From a virus, in IMG/VR virus record IMGVR_UViG_3300025154_000276, positions 1 to 34,639 of that record: a stretch of DNA of 34,639 nucleotides. The stretch is one strand, 5' to 3'. Shown here in pieces: positions 23,329 to 32,344 of this stretch (its first letter is position 1; the number at the start of each line of letters is the position of its first letter). The translations under genes and the position numbers were made by a program. The notes below the pieces were generated by a model. The model made no database searches, was not told where the DNA came from, and was given only the letters and a program-made list of their open reading frames with translations.

Positions 23329-26300
23329 CCTATAGTCACAATTCTTCTTGTTCTTTGACCTGTAACTCCGGCAAGATAGATTCCTTCACTGCTTACAACT
23401 TGTACGGGAGGTATTGTCACAATAACACTCTGTTGTAAGCTTCCCAAACTATCCATCAACCGTACTATTTCTTTATGAAAGGGATCACCACCATTACCTA
23501 TACTCTTTATGATAGCACCACCACCACGGAAACCACCACCAACAATAGTTCCCCCTGTACCGCCCCTTGCAGGAGCACCAAACAGTTGAAAGATGCTTCC
23601 AAATCCAAATTGAAGAGAGTTGCGGAAAAGTATCCATTTTATCTGTTCAGATATGACATCAATAAATGCCTTTAGCAACGATTGCCATATCTTCTTAATT
23701 CTCTCCGCACCTGTCATTTCCAAGTCAACAACTGTGTCAATCATTGTATCCCATGCTTGTTCAACCACACGGATACTCTTAATGACAAGTTCATTCTTTT
23801 CAGCCCATAATTTCACACGGGCTTCGGCAAGTTGTGACTCTCCAGAGATGATTTGTGAGTGCAACTCAAAGTATTCTTCAGTGTCCTTTCCGCCTTCTTC
23901 TATCATTTTCTGTAAACCTGTTTTCCATCTCTCAAGCAGTGTTTCGAGAGCTTTAACTTGGTTTTCAGAGTACATCTTAATATGCTTTTCTTCAAGGTTA
24001 TTTATTCTATCAAGAACAGCTATCCGATCTGCTTCATAAGTGTCATAAAGATTTTTTTCATCTTCATTGCTTGTATCCAAGAGAAGCATTTTCTGTTCGT
24101 AGAAGTTTGCCAGATTGCGTAACCCTGTCAAGTTAGCACGGGATGTTATTTTCAATAAAGATTCCTGTCTCGCCATTTCTTTGAGTTCAGATTCTCGAAG
24201 AATACGAGTTCCCTCTTTTTTATCATAGTCTGCAATCTTCTTTCTTATCTCTTGGTACTCTTGTGTTTTCTGTAACCCAAGTGATGCCATTTGGGATAGA
24301 AAGTTTCCGTATTCTACCAGTTCCCTTTGAAGACGTGCTTTCTCTTTTCCCAATTCAGTATCAGCAAGAGATTCATTCAAACGCTCAATACGCACTGCGG
24401 CTTCTTTAAGAGTATCCTCTCTACGTTTGATAATGTCTCTACCTTCAGGAAGATCACCCTCTCCCTCGCCACGGAGCAATCCCTCTGCTTTAATTCTGTC
24501 AATCTCTTTTTGTGTTTTCAATCGTTTTTCTTCAATTGAATAAAGAGAGAGTGCTTGATCAAAAGCGTCTGTGTACCAACCCCGTAGTTCTTCAAAACCG
24601 GAAGCATCTGCTCCTGCATTCACAAGATCAGTTATTGTTTCTGAAAGTTTCTTTGACTCCGTATTAAAGGTCGTTGTTACTTCCTTGAACTGATCTGCCA
24701 GTGGATCACCAAATTTGGCTTTCTCAAAGAGTCCTTCAACTTTCTTCTGGAAAGCAACGAGTTCACCAAACGGTTGCCCTACAGAGTCTACAAAAGCAGT
24801 TGCATCATGTTTAAGTTTGAGAGTTTGAGACTTGAGATTTTCGGCTGTCTTGTTGAGTTCTGAATTTAGTCGGGCAATTGTCAGTTCAGCAATACGAGCG
24901 TTTTCCATAGGTTCTACTTCATTGAAGTGATCAAAAGCATCCTTCAAGTTTGTAATTCCTGTAACAAGGTCTGGAGTGGTGCTCTGTAACTGGTCAAAAA
25001 TCTTCTGGAGGTCTTCTGTTGTGTCTGCCGTAATCCCTTGTGTCTTAGCAAGAGCGAGAAAGTCCTGCATTAGGAACACTGCTTGAGTACGAAGTGATAA
25101 ATATTCGTAAGCAGTCTTAACAGCATCCCCCTGAAGTTGTTTCTGTGCCCAATCGGATTCACTCGATGCTTCAGTTAGATCGTTTGTAGCAGTTACAAGC
25201 AAACCCACAGCAGAGGCTACGGCAAGAATAATTCCAATAGGCCCAAGAATCTTTGTCCATGCAACACTTGCTATGAAGCCAGCTTTTGCAAAGGCTACAG
25301 TTAACACACCGAGAAGTCCGATCATGATCTGTAGAACTACGGGAAATTTTGCAGTAAGGAAGCCCAAAGCTGTTCCAAGACTTCCTGCCCATTGTACAGC
25401 AACTTTCATGGTCACTGCAAATTTACCAAGTGTTGCTCTCCCCATTGTCATTACCTGTATGAAACGAGGAATTGTGGCAACGCCTGCACCAACAAACATT
25501 CCCATCATCTTTCCAAACCACGCAACGACAAACTTAACAGCCCATCCAAATTTCAAGAGTATCCATGCTTGAAACATTGTTGACAACCAACCACGATTAC
25601 GGACAACCCATTCCCCCATAGCAATGAGAGTGTTGAAGAGATTCAAAGCCGCATTTGCTACTCCTCTGAAGACCTCTTTCAATTCTTCACTGTCTTTTCC
25701 TACAGTGAGAAAATCTGTCATCTTCAAAACAATGTTGGAAAACAACTCTTGAAATTGTCTTCCCATAGATACTTTGAACTCTTCTGTCACACGAATAAGT
25801 GAAAGCATCTGCTTATGAGGTTTCGTCATTGCTGTTTCGTAAGTACCTTGCAAACGAGCACCGATCTTCAACACCTCGTTTAAAGCTACTTGTTGCTTTA
25901 CACTTTGCGCCATGTCATCATAGGAGATGCCCATTTGTCGGGCTTGCTTTCTATAGGCGACTTCCAAGTTTGAAATGATTCCATAGGTACGCAACACTTC
26001 TGGTTGGAGTGTAATGATACCATGAACAATTCCGGCCAATGCTTCTTGAGTAGAGAAACCCATGATAACTCCAGCATCACGGGCAACCATTGCAACTTCG
26101 GCAACTTTATCTAACTGCAACCCTGCTTGAATGAACTTGGTTACAGAGAGATTGGCTTGCTGAGTTGTGATATTTAAAGCTTTTATTTCATTGACAAACC
26201 TTCTAATCTGTTCTGAAGTATAGCCAGCAGTTCGACCCATGTTTTCTGAAACGACTTCCAGAACTTCAACACGTCCTGCCAGCTTTGTGATCTCTTCAAA

Positions 26301-26555
26301 GAAAGCAATTGCTTTGTAAGTTGATAAGCCAATACCTAATGCCGCACCAATTTCAACAAATGCACCTTTTAAGCGCATTGCTCCACGGTTGACTTCTGCC
26401 ATCGAGTCTACGACATCTTTAAAATCCTGTCGAAGATAACGGGCAGTTTGTCTTGTAGATTGCCGAGCTTCACGAAGACTTCCAATAAAGAGTTGTAAGT
26501 TTCCTACAAGCTCGATTTCTACTTTTTTAACGACATTGCTTTCAGTATCGGCCAT
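23325..26555 (-). CDS. Tail tape measure protein
   Basis: 1076-residue protein, by far the longest in the window, placed after the tail chaperones, as the tape measure always is. It sets tail length and probably helps DNA entry. The N-terminal 130 residues are helical. Hydrophobic stretches lie at about residues 330-360 and 405-460 (for example LGPIGIILAVASAVGLLV), typical of tape measures. Residues about 550-900 are long coiled coil, and the C-terminus has a Gly-rich region (FRGGGAIIKSIGNGG). At roughly 1.5 angstroms per residue the tail would be near 160 nm. No lytic transglycosylase motif is evident. Confidence 0.9.
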   Translation of the reverse strand: MADTESNVVKKVEIELVGNLQLFIGSLREARQSTRQTARYLRQDFKDVVDSMAEVNRGAMRLKGAFVEIGAALGIGLSTYKAIAFFEEITKLAGRVEVLEVVSENMGRTAGYTSEQIRRFVNEIKALNITTQQANLSVTKFIQAGLQLDKVAEVAMVARDAGVIMGFSTQEALAGIVHGIITLQPEVLRTYGIISNLEVAYRKQARQMGISYDDMAQSVKQQVALNEVLKIGARLQGTYETAMTKPHKQMLSLIRVTEEFKVSMGRQFQELFSNIVLKMTDFLTVGKDSEELKEVFRGVANAALNLFNTLIAMGEWVVRNRGWLSTMFQAWILLKFGWAVKFVVAWFGKMMGMFVGAGVATIPRFIQVMTMGRATLGKFAVTMKVAVQWAGSLGTALGFLTAKFPVVLQIMIGLLGVLTVAFAKAGFIASVAWTKILGPIGIILAVASAVGLLVTATNDLTEASSESDWAQKQLQGDAVKTAYEYLSLRTQAVFLMQDFLALAKTQGITADTTEDLQKIFDQLQSTTPDLVTGITNLKDAFDHFNEVEPMENARIAELTIARLNSELNKTAENLKSQTLKLKHDATAFVDSVGQPFGELVAFQKKVEGLFEKAKFGDPLADQFKEVTTTFNTESKKLSETITDLVNAGADASGFEELRGWYTDAFDQALSLYSIEEKRLKTQKEIDRIKAEGLLRGEGEGDLPEGRDIIKRREDTLKEAAVRIERLNESLADTELGKEKARLQRELVEYGNFLSQMASLGLQKTQEYQEIRKKIADYDKKEGTRILRESELKEMARQESLLKITSRANLTGLRNLANFYEQKMLLLDTSNEDEKNLYDTYEADRIAVLDRINNLEEKHIKMYSENQVKALETLLERWKTGLQKMIEEGGKDTEEYFELHSQIISGESQLAEARVKLWAEKNELVIKSIRVVEQAWDTMIDTVVDLEMTGAERIKKIWQSLLKAFIDVISEQIKWILFRNSLQFGFGSIFQLFGAPARGGTGGTIVGGGFRGGGAIIKSIGNGGDPFHKEIVRLMDSLGSLQQSVIVTIPPVQVVSSEGIYLAGVTGQRTRRIVTIG

Positions 26556-27378
26556 TATTCAGGAGCTTTCTCTGTTGTTACTTTTATACCTGTTGCATGA
26601 ATGAATCGAAGGAATTTGTCATCAATACTCTCTTCAGCATCTTTCTTAGCATCCTTCACTTGTGATTGTACAGAGTACTTCTTGGCAAGATCACCAAGTT
26701 CCTCAAAAGAGTTTTCCAACTCATGAAGACCATCTCCCTCTGCACCCGCAACTCTTGCTTGAAAGAGTTTATCAGCGACATCCCTCTGGGCTTCACGTAT
26801 CTTACGCACTTGTGTTTGATACGATAGGCGCACTACATCAACAACAATGTATTCCCAACGAAGTTCCATGAATTTCAGAGGATCACCCTCCGAAAGTTCC
26901 AATATTAAGTCTGTGAAGGATGTGTCTCGTCTTGATGAGTCTGCTCCTGAGGCTGTTGTGTCATCTCTGTCCTCTGACTCTGGAAGCTGTCGCTTGCTTT
27001 TCTCGCAATTGATCCAATCTCGTTCAAGCCGTTGCAGGTAAAAAAATCTGTAATCACCTTGACACCTGTAAGCAGTGGGCACTCATCCCGAATGTCACCT
27101 TCAATTTCCTGCAAGTTACGATCACGAGACTTCTGTCCTTCAGGAATCAGTACAACAGCCAGTGCCGTAGAGAGTATTCCTTCTCTCAAGAGTTGCACCA
27201 ACGTATCTTTCCACTGTTGCGGAGTATAAGATTTAAACTTGCTGAACTCAAACAAAGGGATAGGCAACTTTTCTACGGCACTTGCGAGTTGTTCAATTTG
27301 TCCGATCACCAACGGTTTCTGGTGGTATGTTTTACCACCAAACTCATAGGTGAAACCTTGTGTTGTTGCGCTTGACAT
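26555..27378 (-). CDS. Tail assembly chaperone GT, -1 frameshift fusion (274 aa)
   Basis: Product of a -1 ribosomal frameshift: 113 residues from the G frame, ending in the two Phe codons of the U7 run, then 161 residues from the overlapping frame (continuing YLQRLERDWINC). The downstream part has conserved-looking EGDPLKFMELRWEYIVVD followed by coiled-coil helices. It has no well-placed start of its own. As with lambda gpG/gpGT, the fusion would bind the tape measure and recruit tube subunits. Its stop is directly followed by the tape measure ATG. Confidence 0.85.
26905..27378 (-). CDS. Tail assembly chaperone G (157 aa)
   Basis: Short form of the chaperone, translated without frameshifting. 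It begins MSSATTQGFTYEFGGKTYHQ and has the small helical domain (residues about 20-110) of gpG-like proteins, followed by a low-complexity Gln/Thr-rich tail (TQQPQEQTHQDETHPSQT) that arises only in the unshifted frame. A strong ribosome binding site (AGAGGAG) precedes ATG 27378. It lies between tube protein and tape measure, the canonical place. Confidence 0.85.
   Translation of the reverse strand: MSSATTQGFTYEFGGKTYHQKPLVIGQIEQLASAVEKLPIPLFEFSKFKSYTPQQWKDTLVQLLREGILSTALAVVLIPEGQKSRDRNLQEIEGDIRDECPLLTGVKVITDFFTCNGLNEIGSIARKASDSFQSQRTEMTQQPQEQTHQDETHPSQT
27040..27046 (-). promoter_or_regulatory. Programmed -1 frameshift site (T TTT TTT)
   Basis: On the minus strand the zero frame reads GAT TTT TTT ACC, so T TTT TTT is a perfect X XXY YYZ slippery heptamer. 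A -1 slip leads straight into the frame encoding YLQRLERDW. A Shine-Dalgarno-like AAGGTG lies 8 bases upstream, the spacing that stimulates -1 slippage in dnaX. I see no strong downstream hairpin. Confidence 0.85.
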
Positions 27379-27411
27379 TGTTCTAACGAAACTCCTCTTT
27401 AATTTCTTTTA

Positions 27412-27951
27412 TTAAATCTGTCGAACGATTTCACCACAAGCATCATTCGTGGAACTCACCGGGAAAGCTTTGAAATCAATGTCGAACTGCCGGACATCTT
27501 TCTTCTGATAAGGAAGAGAAAGTCCCTGAGCAGTACAACGATAGATTTTCACAATCCAGTTCTTTGTGATGTCGGAAGCACGACTTACGGTGTACGTCAA
27601 ATAACAGAAAACGGGATTTTTCTTTCCACCAAAGACGATACGCTCTTGCACTCCCGGTGTTGAGAGCAGTTGCGTTGCGTCATCGGGGTTCAAACCGACA
27701 GCCAGTGCAAGAGAACGCATGTTCTGTTCACGAACTGTGATTTTGAAACCTCCTTCTTCACCAGTTTGGAAAACGGTAACTGGCCCCATCGTTTGATCAA
27801 TCTCGACAGGTTCTTGTTCTTGTCGGTATGTGAGTTCTGCACCCAATGTACCTCCAACATCTGTTCCGGGAGGGGTTACAGTGCTACCATTGTAGACTGC
27901 AATTTGGAGACTCCCTGCTCCGATTTCAAGGTTTGCAACTACATAAGCCAA
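27412..27951 (-). CDS. Major tail tube protein
   Basis: 179-residue beta-rich protein immediately upstream of the tail chaperones, the usual position of the tube subunit. It has no cysteine-rich or membrane region and alternates beta strands with a helix near residues 80-95 (MRSLALAVGLNPDDATQLLS), as tube proteins do. The start is TTG 27951, supported by AAGGAGA eight bases upstream. Base composition is more GC-rich than nearby genes, consistent with an abundant virion protein. Assignment by position, size and fold pattern. Confidence 0.75.
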   Translation of the reverse strand: MAYVVANLEIGAGSLQIAVYNGSTVTPPGTDVGGTLGAELTYRQEQEPVEIDQTMGPVTVFQTGEEGGFKITVREQNMRSLALAVGLNPDDATQLLSTPGVQERIVFGGKKNPVFCYLTYTVSRASDITKNWIVKIYRCTAQGLSLPYQKKDVRQFDIDFKAFPVSSTNDACGEIVRQI

Positions 27952-27963
27952 AGTGATTTCTCC

Positions 27964-28374
27964 TTACTCGTTGATAGTGGTTAACGCAATATTAACTGCA
28001 AACATCGGTTGTCCTGCCGCACTTAATCCTTCATAAGCGGGAACTCCTATTGCGGTGATAATTAGTTTGTAGTTTCCCAAACTGTAATAGTTTGCGGCAA
28101 TCACAGTGTCTTTTACTGCTTCAAACAAGAGATTTGCCGCAATCAGTCCTTGCTCCTCATCTGCCGCTTGTAAAGTGAATTTATAATAAATGTCTTTCTG
28201 TGTTTCATCTTTACTTATAGAAGGCGCAAGAGGAGTCACAGAAATTGAAAAGACAGCCTGATCCGCACTTGCAGGAAGATTGTAGATGTACACTCTCAAA
28301 GAGGGGTAAGCAAAAGCCATTGTGACCTCTACGAACTTCTTCATTACATATTCCATTCCATGTACTACGGACAT
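27964..28374 (-). CDS. Tail terminator-like protein (136 aa)
   Basis: Small alpha/beta protein between the gp10-like gene and the tail tube gene, the position of tail terminators that cap the tube at the neck. It has strand-helix-strand features (LRVYIYNLPA, then LIAANLLFEAVKDTVIAANY). A good ribosome binding site (AGGAGA) precedes the ATG by seven bases. Sequence alone does not define the family. Confidence 0.6.
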   Translation of the reverse strand: MSVVHGMEYVMKKFVEVTMAFAYPSLRVYIYNLPASADQAVFSISVTPLAPSISKDETQKDIYYKFTLQAADEEQGLIAANLLFEAVKDTVIAANYYSLGNYKLIITAIGVPAYEGLSAAGQPMFAVNIALTTINE

Positions 28375-28377
28375 CTT

Positions 28378-28938
28378 CTATCTCCTAAAAGTGCGATCCA
28401 AAAATGAAAAGTAACGTGATTGATTGTCATCCCATGCACGTGTGAGATAATACTTTCCAACACGTCCTTTAAACTTCCCCCCGGAATTTGCCCGTAATGA
28501 TCGTGGACCTAATTTTGTCCATCTATCACTTTGGTGAATATATCTTGCGTAGGGTGTTGCAAAGCCTACAACGAATTTAAAAGTACTTGATGTCTTTGCT
28601 TGTTGCATTGCTCGAATAGCAACAGTTGTTGGGTTTTCTTTTTTCCCCACATACACACGCCCTGCACGAAGTTTTCCTGATTTGGTTGGCCCACTTTTAA
28701 TTGCGTTTGAAAGTTCCATTGCTACTACTTCTTGGTCTTCCAAACGCACATTTCCCGTAGACCTCAATAACCCTGTTTTGATGTTTGCGCGACCAACAGC
28801 TTCACGGAGGAGGTCTTCAGAAATCATGTAAATTACTTGTGCAAAACCTCCCATGATAACACTCTGTACAACAGGCTCTATTTGAAAATCCCCTGTGTCA
28901 GTTGTACGAACAACGAATCGTGCTCCTTGTACAGGCAT
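28378..28938 (-). CDS. HK97 gp10-like neck / tail completion protein
   Basis: 186-residue basic protein with the features of the HK97-gp10 family. It has an N-terminal helix, IKTGLLRSTGNV (the 'TG.Lr.Si' segment) and FATPYARYIHQSDRW, the characteristic 'Y.rYih' element near the C-terminus. Such proteins join head and tail. The ATG overlaps the previous stop as TAATG. An insert of basic residues (SGPTKSGKLRAGRVYVGKK) lies between the two motifs. Confidence 0.72.
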   Translation of the reverse strand: MPVQGARFVVRTTDTGDFQIEPVVQSVIMGGFAQVIYMISEDLLREAVGRANIKTGLLRSTGNVRLEDQEVVAMELSNAIKSGPTKSGKLRAGRVYVGKKENPTTVAIRAMQQAKTSSTFKFVVGFATPYARYIHQSDRWTKLGPRSLRANSGGKFKGRVGKYYLTRAWDDNQSRYFSFLDRTFRR

Positions 28939-29321
28939 TAGTCACCCGGAACAGGTGTTACTTGTTGTGCCGCAACACACTGAAGTTTTTGTACCCCTGT
29001 GATTCCTCCTAACAAGTCTCCTTGATCTTTTGCAACAACACGTAATGTTGCAATACGTGTTGGAACACTGTCAAGTCCATAGAGTTCAAGTAAACTGTCA
29101 GCGTCAACAACAACTGTACTCTCACAGGATATAATATACCCTCTTTGACGACCTGTTTCAGTACCTTCAACCATCACATTCCCTTGTGCATACCGACATT
29201 TATAGAGTGTTCCTGTAGTAGGAGCAGTCGTTACTTTAGGGCGGCCAAAGTCATTTGTTTGTGCGCTTCCCTGCACGTACACACGAAATTGTGCGTTTGC
29301 GTAAGCTTCTATAATGCTCAT
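28938..29321 (-). CDS. Head-tail stopper-like protein (127 aa)
   Basis: Small beta-rich protein between the minor head protein and the gp10-like protein, where head-completion stoppers are encoded. ATG overlaps the previous stop as ATGA. The central region (GTLYKCRYAQGNVMVEGTET) resembles a small SH3-like beta barrel. Assignment is by position and size. Confidence 0.58.
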   Translation of the reverse strand: MSIIEAYANAQFRVYVQGSAQTNDFGRPKVTTAPTTGTLYKCRYAQGNVMVEGTETGRQRGYIISCESTVVVDADSLLELYGLDSVPTRIATLRVVAKDQGDLLGGITGVQKLQCVAAQQVTPVPGD

Positions 29322-30235
29322 GCCGCTCTCTTAATCAGTTTGTCTTTAGTGTCTTTAAAAGGCCATGTAGCAGGATCAATCTTCACACGCTGTAATTCTT
29401 CTTCACTTGCAAGAGCAACAATAAATCCGTTTTCTACATGTAGACAGTGTGGGTGTATTGGACAACCGCCATTAGGAAGTATCTTAATAGAAGGGTAATC
29501 TGGGTGTTTTCCATCCAATGAAAAAACTTTTCCCTCAATGTACTTACACATCTTACAAGTAGTGTTGTGCTCACTTATCACAACCAACTGAACATTATTT
29601 GCCTGCAACCGCATTTCAGTTCCCCGACTGTAGGCAACACGGAGATGTGTTCTTGCCAACAAATCAGCATACTTGTTTAGTGGAAGTGTTTTGTTCCCTA
29701 CTTGAATGTATCCACCAATTGCTTTTGCAACGATCCGTTGCTGTATTCTCTTACTTGTGATTGCTGTATCATTTCCCAAAGCCACAGATATTGCTATTTC
29801 TTCAAGTACTGCTCTCTGTTCAGGTGTTGCCAGTTGAACTCTCCTAACAAAACTCAATAGTGACCTGTCCAGTTGTGCAGTTACTTTATTCATCTCCTGT
29901 TTGACTGTAGCGATCACTCCTGCAATTGCCTGTTCGTGAAGCTGTGTAAAGGAGTCATCTACAGTAAGAAAACCAAGTGACTTCAAACTTAGAAACCCGT
30001 GGTCATCCCCATACTGTAACATCAGTGGAATATTTTCTTTTAACCACTTATCTGCTTGTGTATCTGCCAAGTGAAGCCAATAATGATATTGACGATATAA
30101 TTTTATCGCTCGTTCTTTTCCTCCGGGAGTTCCCACAGCATACATCTGTTGTATTTGTCGTAAGATGTCATGGTAGAAACTTACGAACTCAACAGCAGTC
30201 GCCGCAACATTATTTGGGTCAAGAGGATTAGGCAC
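29318..30235 (-). CDS. Minor head protein, Phage_min_cap2 / gp7-like
   Basis: 305-residue protein. The N-terminal two thirds are helical, followed by YADLLARTHLRVAYSRG, the motif common to head morphogenesis proteins. The C-terminal domain has NTTCKMCKYIEGKVFSLDG, then CPIHPHC, a probable zinc site of two Cys and later Cys/His, as in minor capsid proteins of the SPP1 gp7 and min_cap2 type. It is probably present in few copies at the portal vertex. The start is GTG 30235, overlapping the adaptor gene stop. Confidence 0.78.
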   Translation of the reverse strand: MPNPLDPNNVAATAVEFVSFYHDILRQIQQMYAVGTPGGKERAIKLYRQYHYWLHLADTQADKWLKENIPLMLQYGDDHGFLSLKSLGFLTVDDSFTQLHEQAIAGVIATVKQEMNKVTAQLDRSLLSFVRRVQLATPEQRAVLEEIAISVALGNDTAITSKRIQQRIVAKAIGGYIQVGNKTLPLNKYADLLARTHLRVAYSRGTEMRLQANNVQLVVISEHNTTCKMCKYIEGKVFSLDGKHPDYPSIKILPNGGCPIHPHCLHVENGFIVALASEEELQRVKIDPATWPFKDTKDKLIKRAA

Positions 30236-30812
30236 GGATCACTTGTACTTCACTGTTAACGAATTTTCTTAACTTCGCAAGTGCTTCTTCTGCCAAGAAG
30301 TAAAAAGGACTTGCGCCATCACCTGAAAATGTTTCTGTTAACCCCGGTACAGAGAAGGAAGCAACACCTTCTTTTTGCAAACGGATGTGGTCAACAACTT
30401 GTGACAAACGCGGATTGGTTGCCAAAATGTGATTTGCTTGAATAGCACATGCCTCTGCAATTTCAGGAGGAATTATCAGAACTCCAGAACTGTTATAGCT
30501 GTATGGAAGAATACGATTAGTTGACCCCTCCTCATCTGCCGCAAACCACGTTTCCCAATAGTTTGTTGATTTCCTCGGCCACTTCAACTTTTGGTAATCA
30601 GTAGCACCCACAACACTCGTATTCATTTTCAAACCCATGAACTCTAAACGATCAATTGCACGAGTAGCCAGAACCAATGCAACCTTTTTTTCATCATCAG
30701 TTTTGGATGCCCAAATAGCACCAAGATCAGCCCAATACGTGTTCGCATCGGCTAATGTGATGTAAGAGTTGGAACTGCTACCTCCAGCAGTTGCATCAAT
30801 CGTTATTGCCAC
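30228..30812 (-). CDS. Neck adaptor protein ('DnaT-like' phage family)
   Basis: 194-residue protein resembling the phage family often labelled DnaT-like. It begins AITIDATAGGSSSNSYITLA, has the helix ANTYWADLGAIWASKTDDEK, then RAIDRL, KWPRK and EIAEACAIQANHILA. In virion modules these proteins attach to the portal as head-tail adaptors; the DnaT label is misleading in this context. The start is GTG 30812 with AGGAGA seven bases upstream. Confidence 0.75.
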   Translation of the reverse strand: MAITIDATAGGSSSNSYITLADANTYWADLGAIWASKTDDEKKVALVLATRAIDRLEFMGLKMNTSVVGATDYQKLKWPRKSTNYWETWFAADEEGSTNRILPYSYNSSGVLIIPPEIAEACAIQANHILATNPRLSQVVDHIRLQKEGVASFSVPGLTETFSGDGASPFYFLAEEALAKLRKFVNSEVQVIRA

Positions 30813-31170
30813 GTGTTGTCTCCTGTTCCTTTAACCAGACTTTTCTTTTGTTGTAGTAAGTCCAACATTCGTCTGCGTCATCTCGTGTGAAGGCACTGTA
30901 TCCTTGTGTGCCTTGTGCTATAATCCAGATTTCCTCTGCATCTTCCACATCGTCATTTGCACGTCTAAGAAGTTCGTCAAAGGGCGGGTAGTAGACAAAA
31001 GACGGAGGTTCTGGTGCAATTGGTTCTTCATTGGTGTTTGCAAACATTGCAGGATGTACAACACCCGGTTTTAATATTGTACAACCACTCCCCTCCAAAA
31101 TACGAAGAAGGTCTTTTTCATCTTCTGGAATTTCTTTAATCACTCCAGCAGAATTTAACACTTTCAACAT
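30796..31170 (-). CDS. Hypothetical virion-module protein (124 aa)
   Basis: ATG 31170 lies seven bases after the glycosyltransferase stop and starts MLKVLNSAGVIKEIPEDEKD. Longer frames to 31251 run into the preceding gene and are rejected. The N-terminal half looks like a small alpha/beta domain, followed by a Pro-rich linker (APEPPSFVYYPPFDELL) and an acidic, Trp-containing C-terminus. No family recognised; perhaps an accessory head protein. Confidence 0.6.
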   Translation of the reverse strand: MLKVLNSAGVIKEIPEDEKDLLRILEGSGCTILKPGVVHPAMFANTNEEPIAPEPPSFVYYPPFDELLRRANDDVEDAEEIWIIAQGTQGYSAFTRDDADECWTYYNKRKVWLKEQETTRGNND

Positions 31171-31177
31171 TTTTGGT

Positions 31178-32308
31178 TTAGAATCTGTAGTAGTCGGGCA
31201 CATACTTTTGAAACTCCTCTTTATCCCAACGTGTATTACCGATCTGTCCATACTTCTCTAAGCCCTCAAACATACTAACGACCATCTCTACGGTGATGTC
31301 GTTCATGCAACCTGTTGCCGCACCAGAGAATCCATATTGATCACAGTAGAATCCTCTGTGCTCTTTACTGTGGTAGCAAGGGCGTTTACAGAGATCAGGA
31401 CGTATTACTTGAACTGCGTGTCCATTGATATAATGTTTCTCAAGTAACAAGTACCCACTTGTCTTTCCAAACAATCCAATGGTAGTGACCCCTTGTGAAG
31501 CGGCCAGAAATATCGGGCCTGTATCCGGGCCAATGATAGCGTCTGTCCATGCAAGGTAACGAGTCACTTCAGGCATAGACTTCTTTACAATGGCGGGAAC
31601 ACCTTCAAAACTGAACTCAAGATCACTTGTGTAGACGAAATACCCTTTTTTCTGCAAGACTTTGATAACTTCCAACCAACCATCAAAATGCCAATCCTTA
31701 AAACGATCAATTGAACGTAAGCAAATACAGACAACCTTTTGCTTCTTTGGAAACGGATTTTCCCCTCTTTCCTTGAATCTGAGAATCGGGGGTCGCACAG
31801 GACGGTTGACTTCACACGCTTCATGAAAAATCTCTACCCTTGATTTAAAAGGTTTGAATTTTGTACCTACTTCATGATCATCGCAAGGGCAGAGAAGATT
31901 TATGTGTTCCCTCGAATTAACAATAGCGTGAGTTAAGAAATTGAAGGTCTTTCCAAAGTGCTCATCAAGATTCTCGCTACTCACAACTTCAACACCATAT
32001 TGTTTGAGTTGTTCTAACATGAAGTGATGAACAGAGGGGAAACTGAGAATAATACGGGATTGCGGCCCATACTGTTCCTTAAACTCGAAAATCTTATCCT
32101 CTATTGCAGACAAGAGATGGATAACATCTCCATAACCCCCACCAATTCTCTCAATCCATAGTTGCGGAGGATCAGGGCTTTTGAAATTATGAACGTGTGC
32201 CGTGGGAATTATTTGTTTTCCATCGAACCAGTCAGGCAGGATGTCATGCCAATTCCACGGTACAGGAACACGCTGACCATGCTCGTTGATAACACTTGTT
32301 ACAGCCAA
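31178..32308 (-). CDS. Glycosyltransferase family 9-like protein
   Basis: 376-residue GT-B fold glycosyltransferase related to ADP-heptose:LPS heptosyltransferases. The N-terminal domain has GGGYGDVIHLLSAI, the typical 'G.GD......' opening. The C-terminal nucleotide-sugar domain has D262-T-G-P-I-F267 followed by LAASQGVTTIGLFG, the family's 'D.G..H.A.a.g.p...lfg'; the usual His is Phe here. A Cys-rich tail (RPCYHSKEHRGFYC) also fits the family. Between capsid and neck genes it may modify a virion protein or host surface sugar. The start is TTG 32308 with AGGAG seven bases upstream. Confidence 0.8.
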   Translation of the reverse strand: MAVTSVINEHGQRVPVPWNWHDILPDWFDGKQIIPTAHVHNFKSPDPPQLWIERIGGGYGDVIHLLSAIEDKIFEFKEQYGPQSRIILSFPSVHHFMLEQLKQYGVEVVSSENLDEHFGKTFNFLTHAIVNSREHINLLCPCDDHEVGTKFKPFKSRVEIFHEACEVNRPVRPPILRFKERGENPFPKKQKVVCICLRSIDRFKDWHFDGWLEVIKVLQKKGYFVYTSDLEFSFEGVPAIVKKSMPEVTRYLAWTDAIIGPDTGPIFLAASQGVTTIGLFGKTSGYLLLEKHYINGHAVQVIRPDLCKRPCYHSKEHRGFYCDQYGFSGAATGCMNDITVEMVVSMFEGLEKYGQIGNTRWDKEEFQKYVPDYYRF

Positions 32309-32344
32309 AACGAAACTCCTACTTATTAAAACTGTAACTTAGAC

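Noticed and set aside
26555-27082. Independent start for the second chaperone frame
   Set aside because: The apparent start at 27082 has no ribosome binding site and lies inside the G gene just before the U7 slippery site, so a frameshift fusion explains the frame better.
30228-30812. Replication role (DnaT primosome protein)
   Set aside because: The family label is historical; the gene lies among neck genes and fits a head-tail adaptor.
31171-31251. Longer N-terminus for the 124-residue virion-module protein
   Set aside because: It would overlap the glycosyltransferase by 74 bases; ATG 31170 lies seven bases after the stop.
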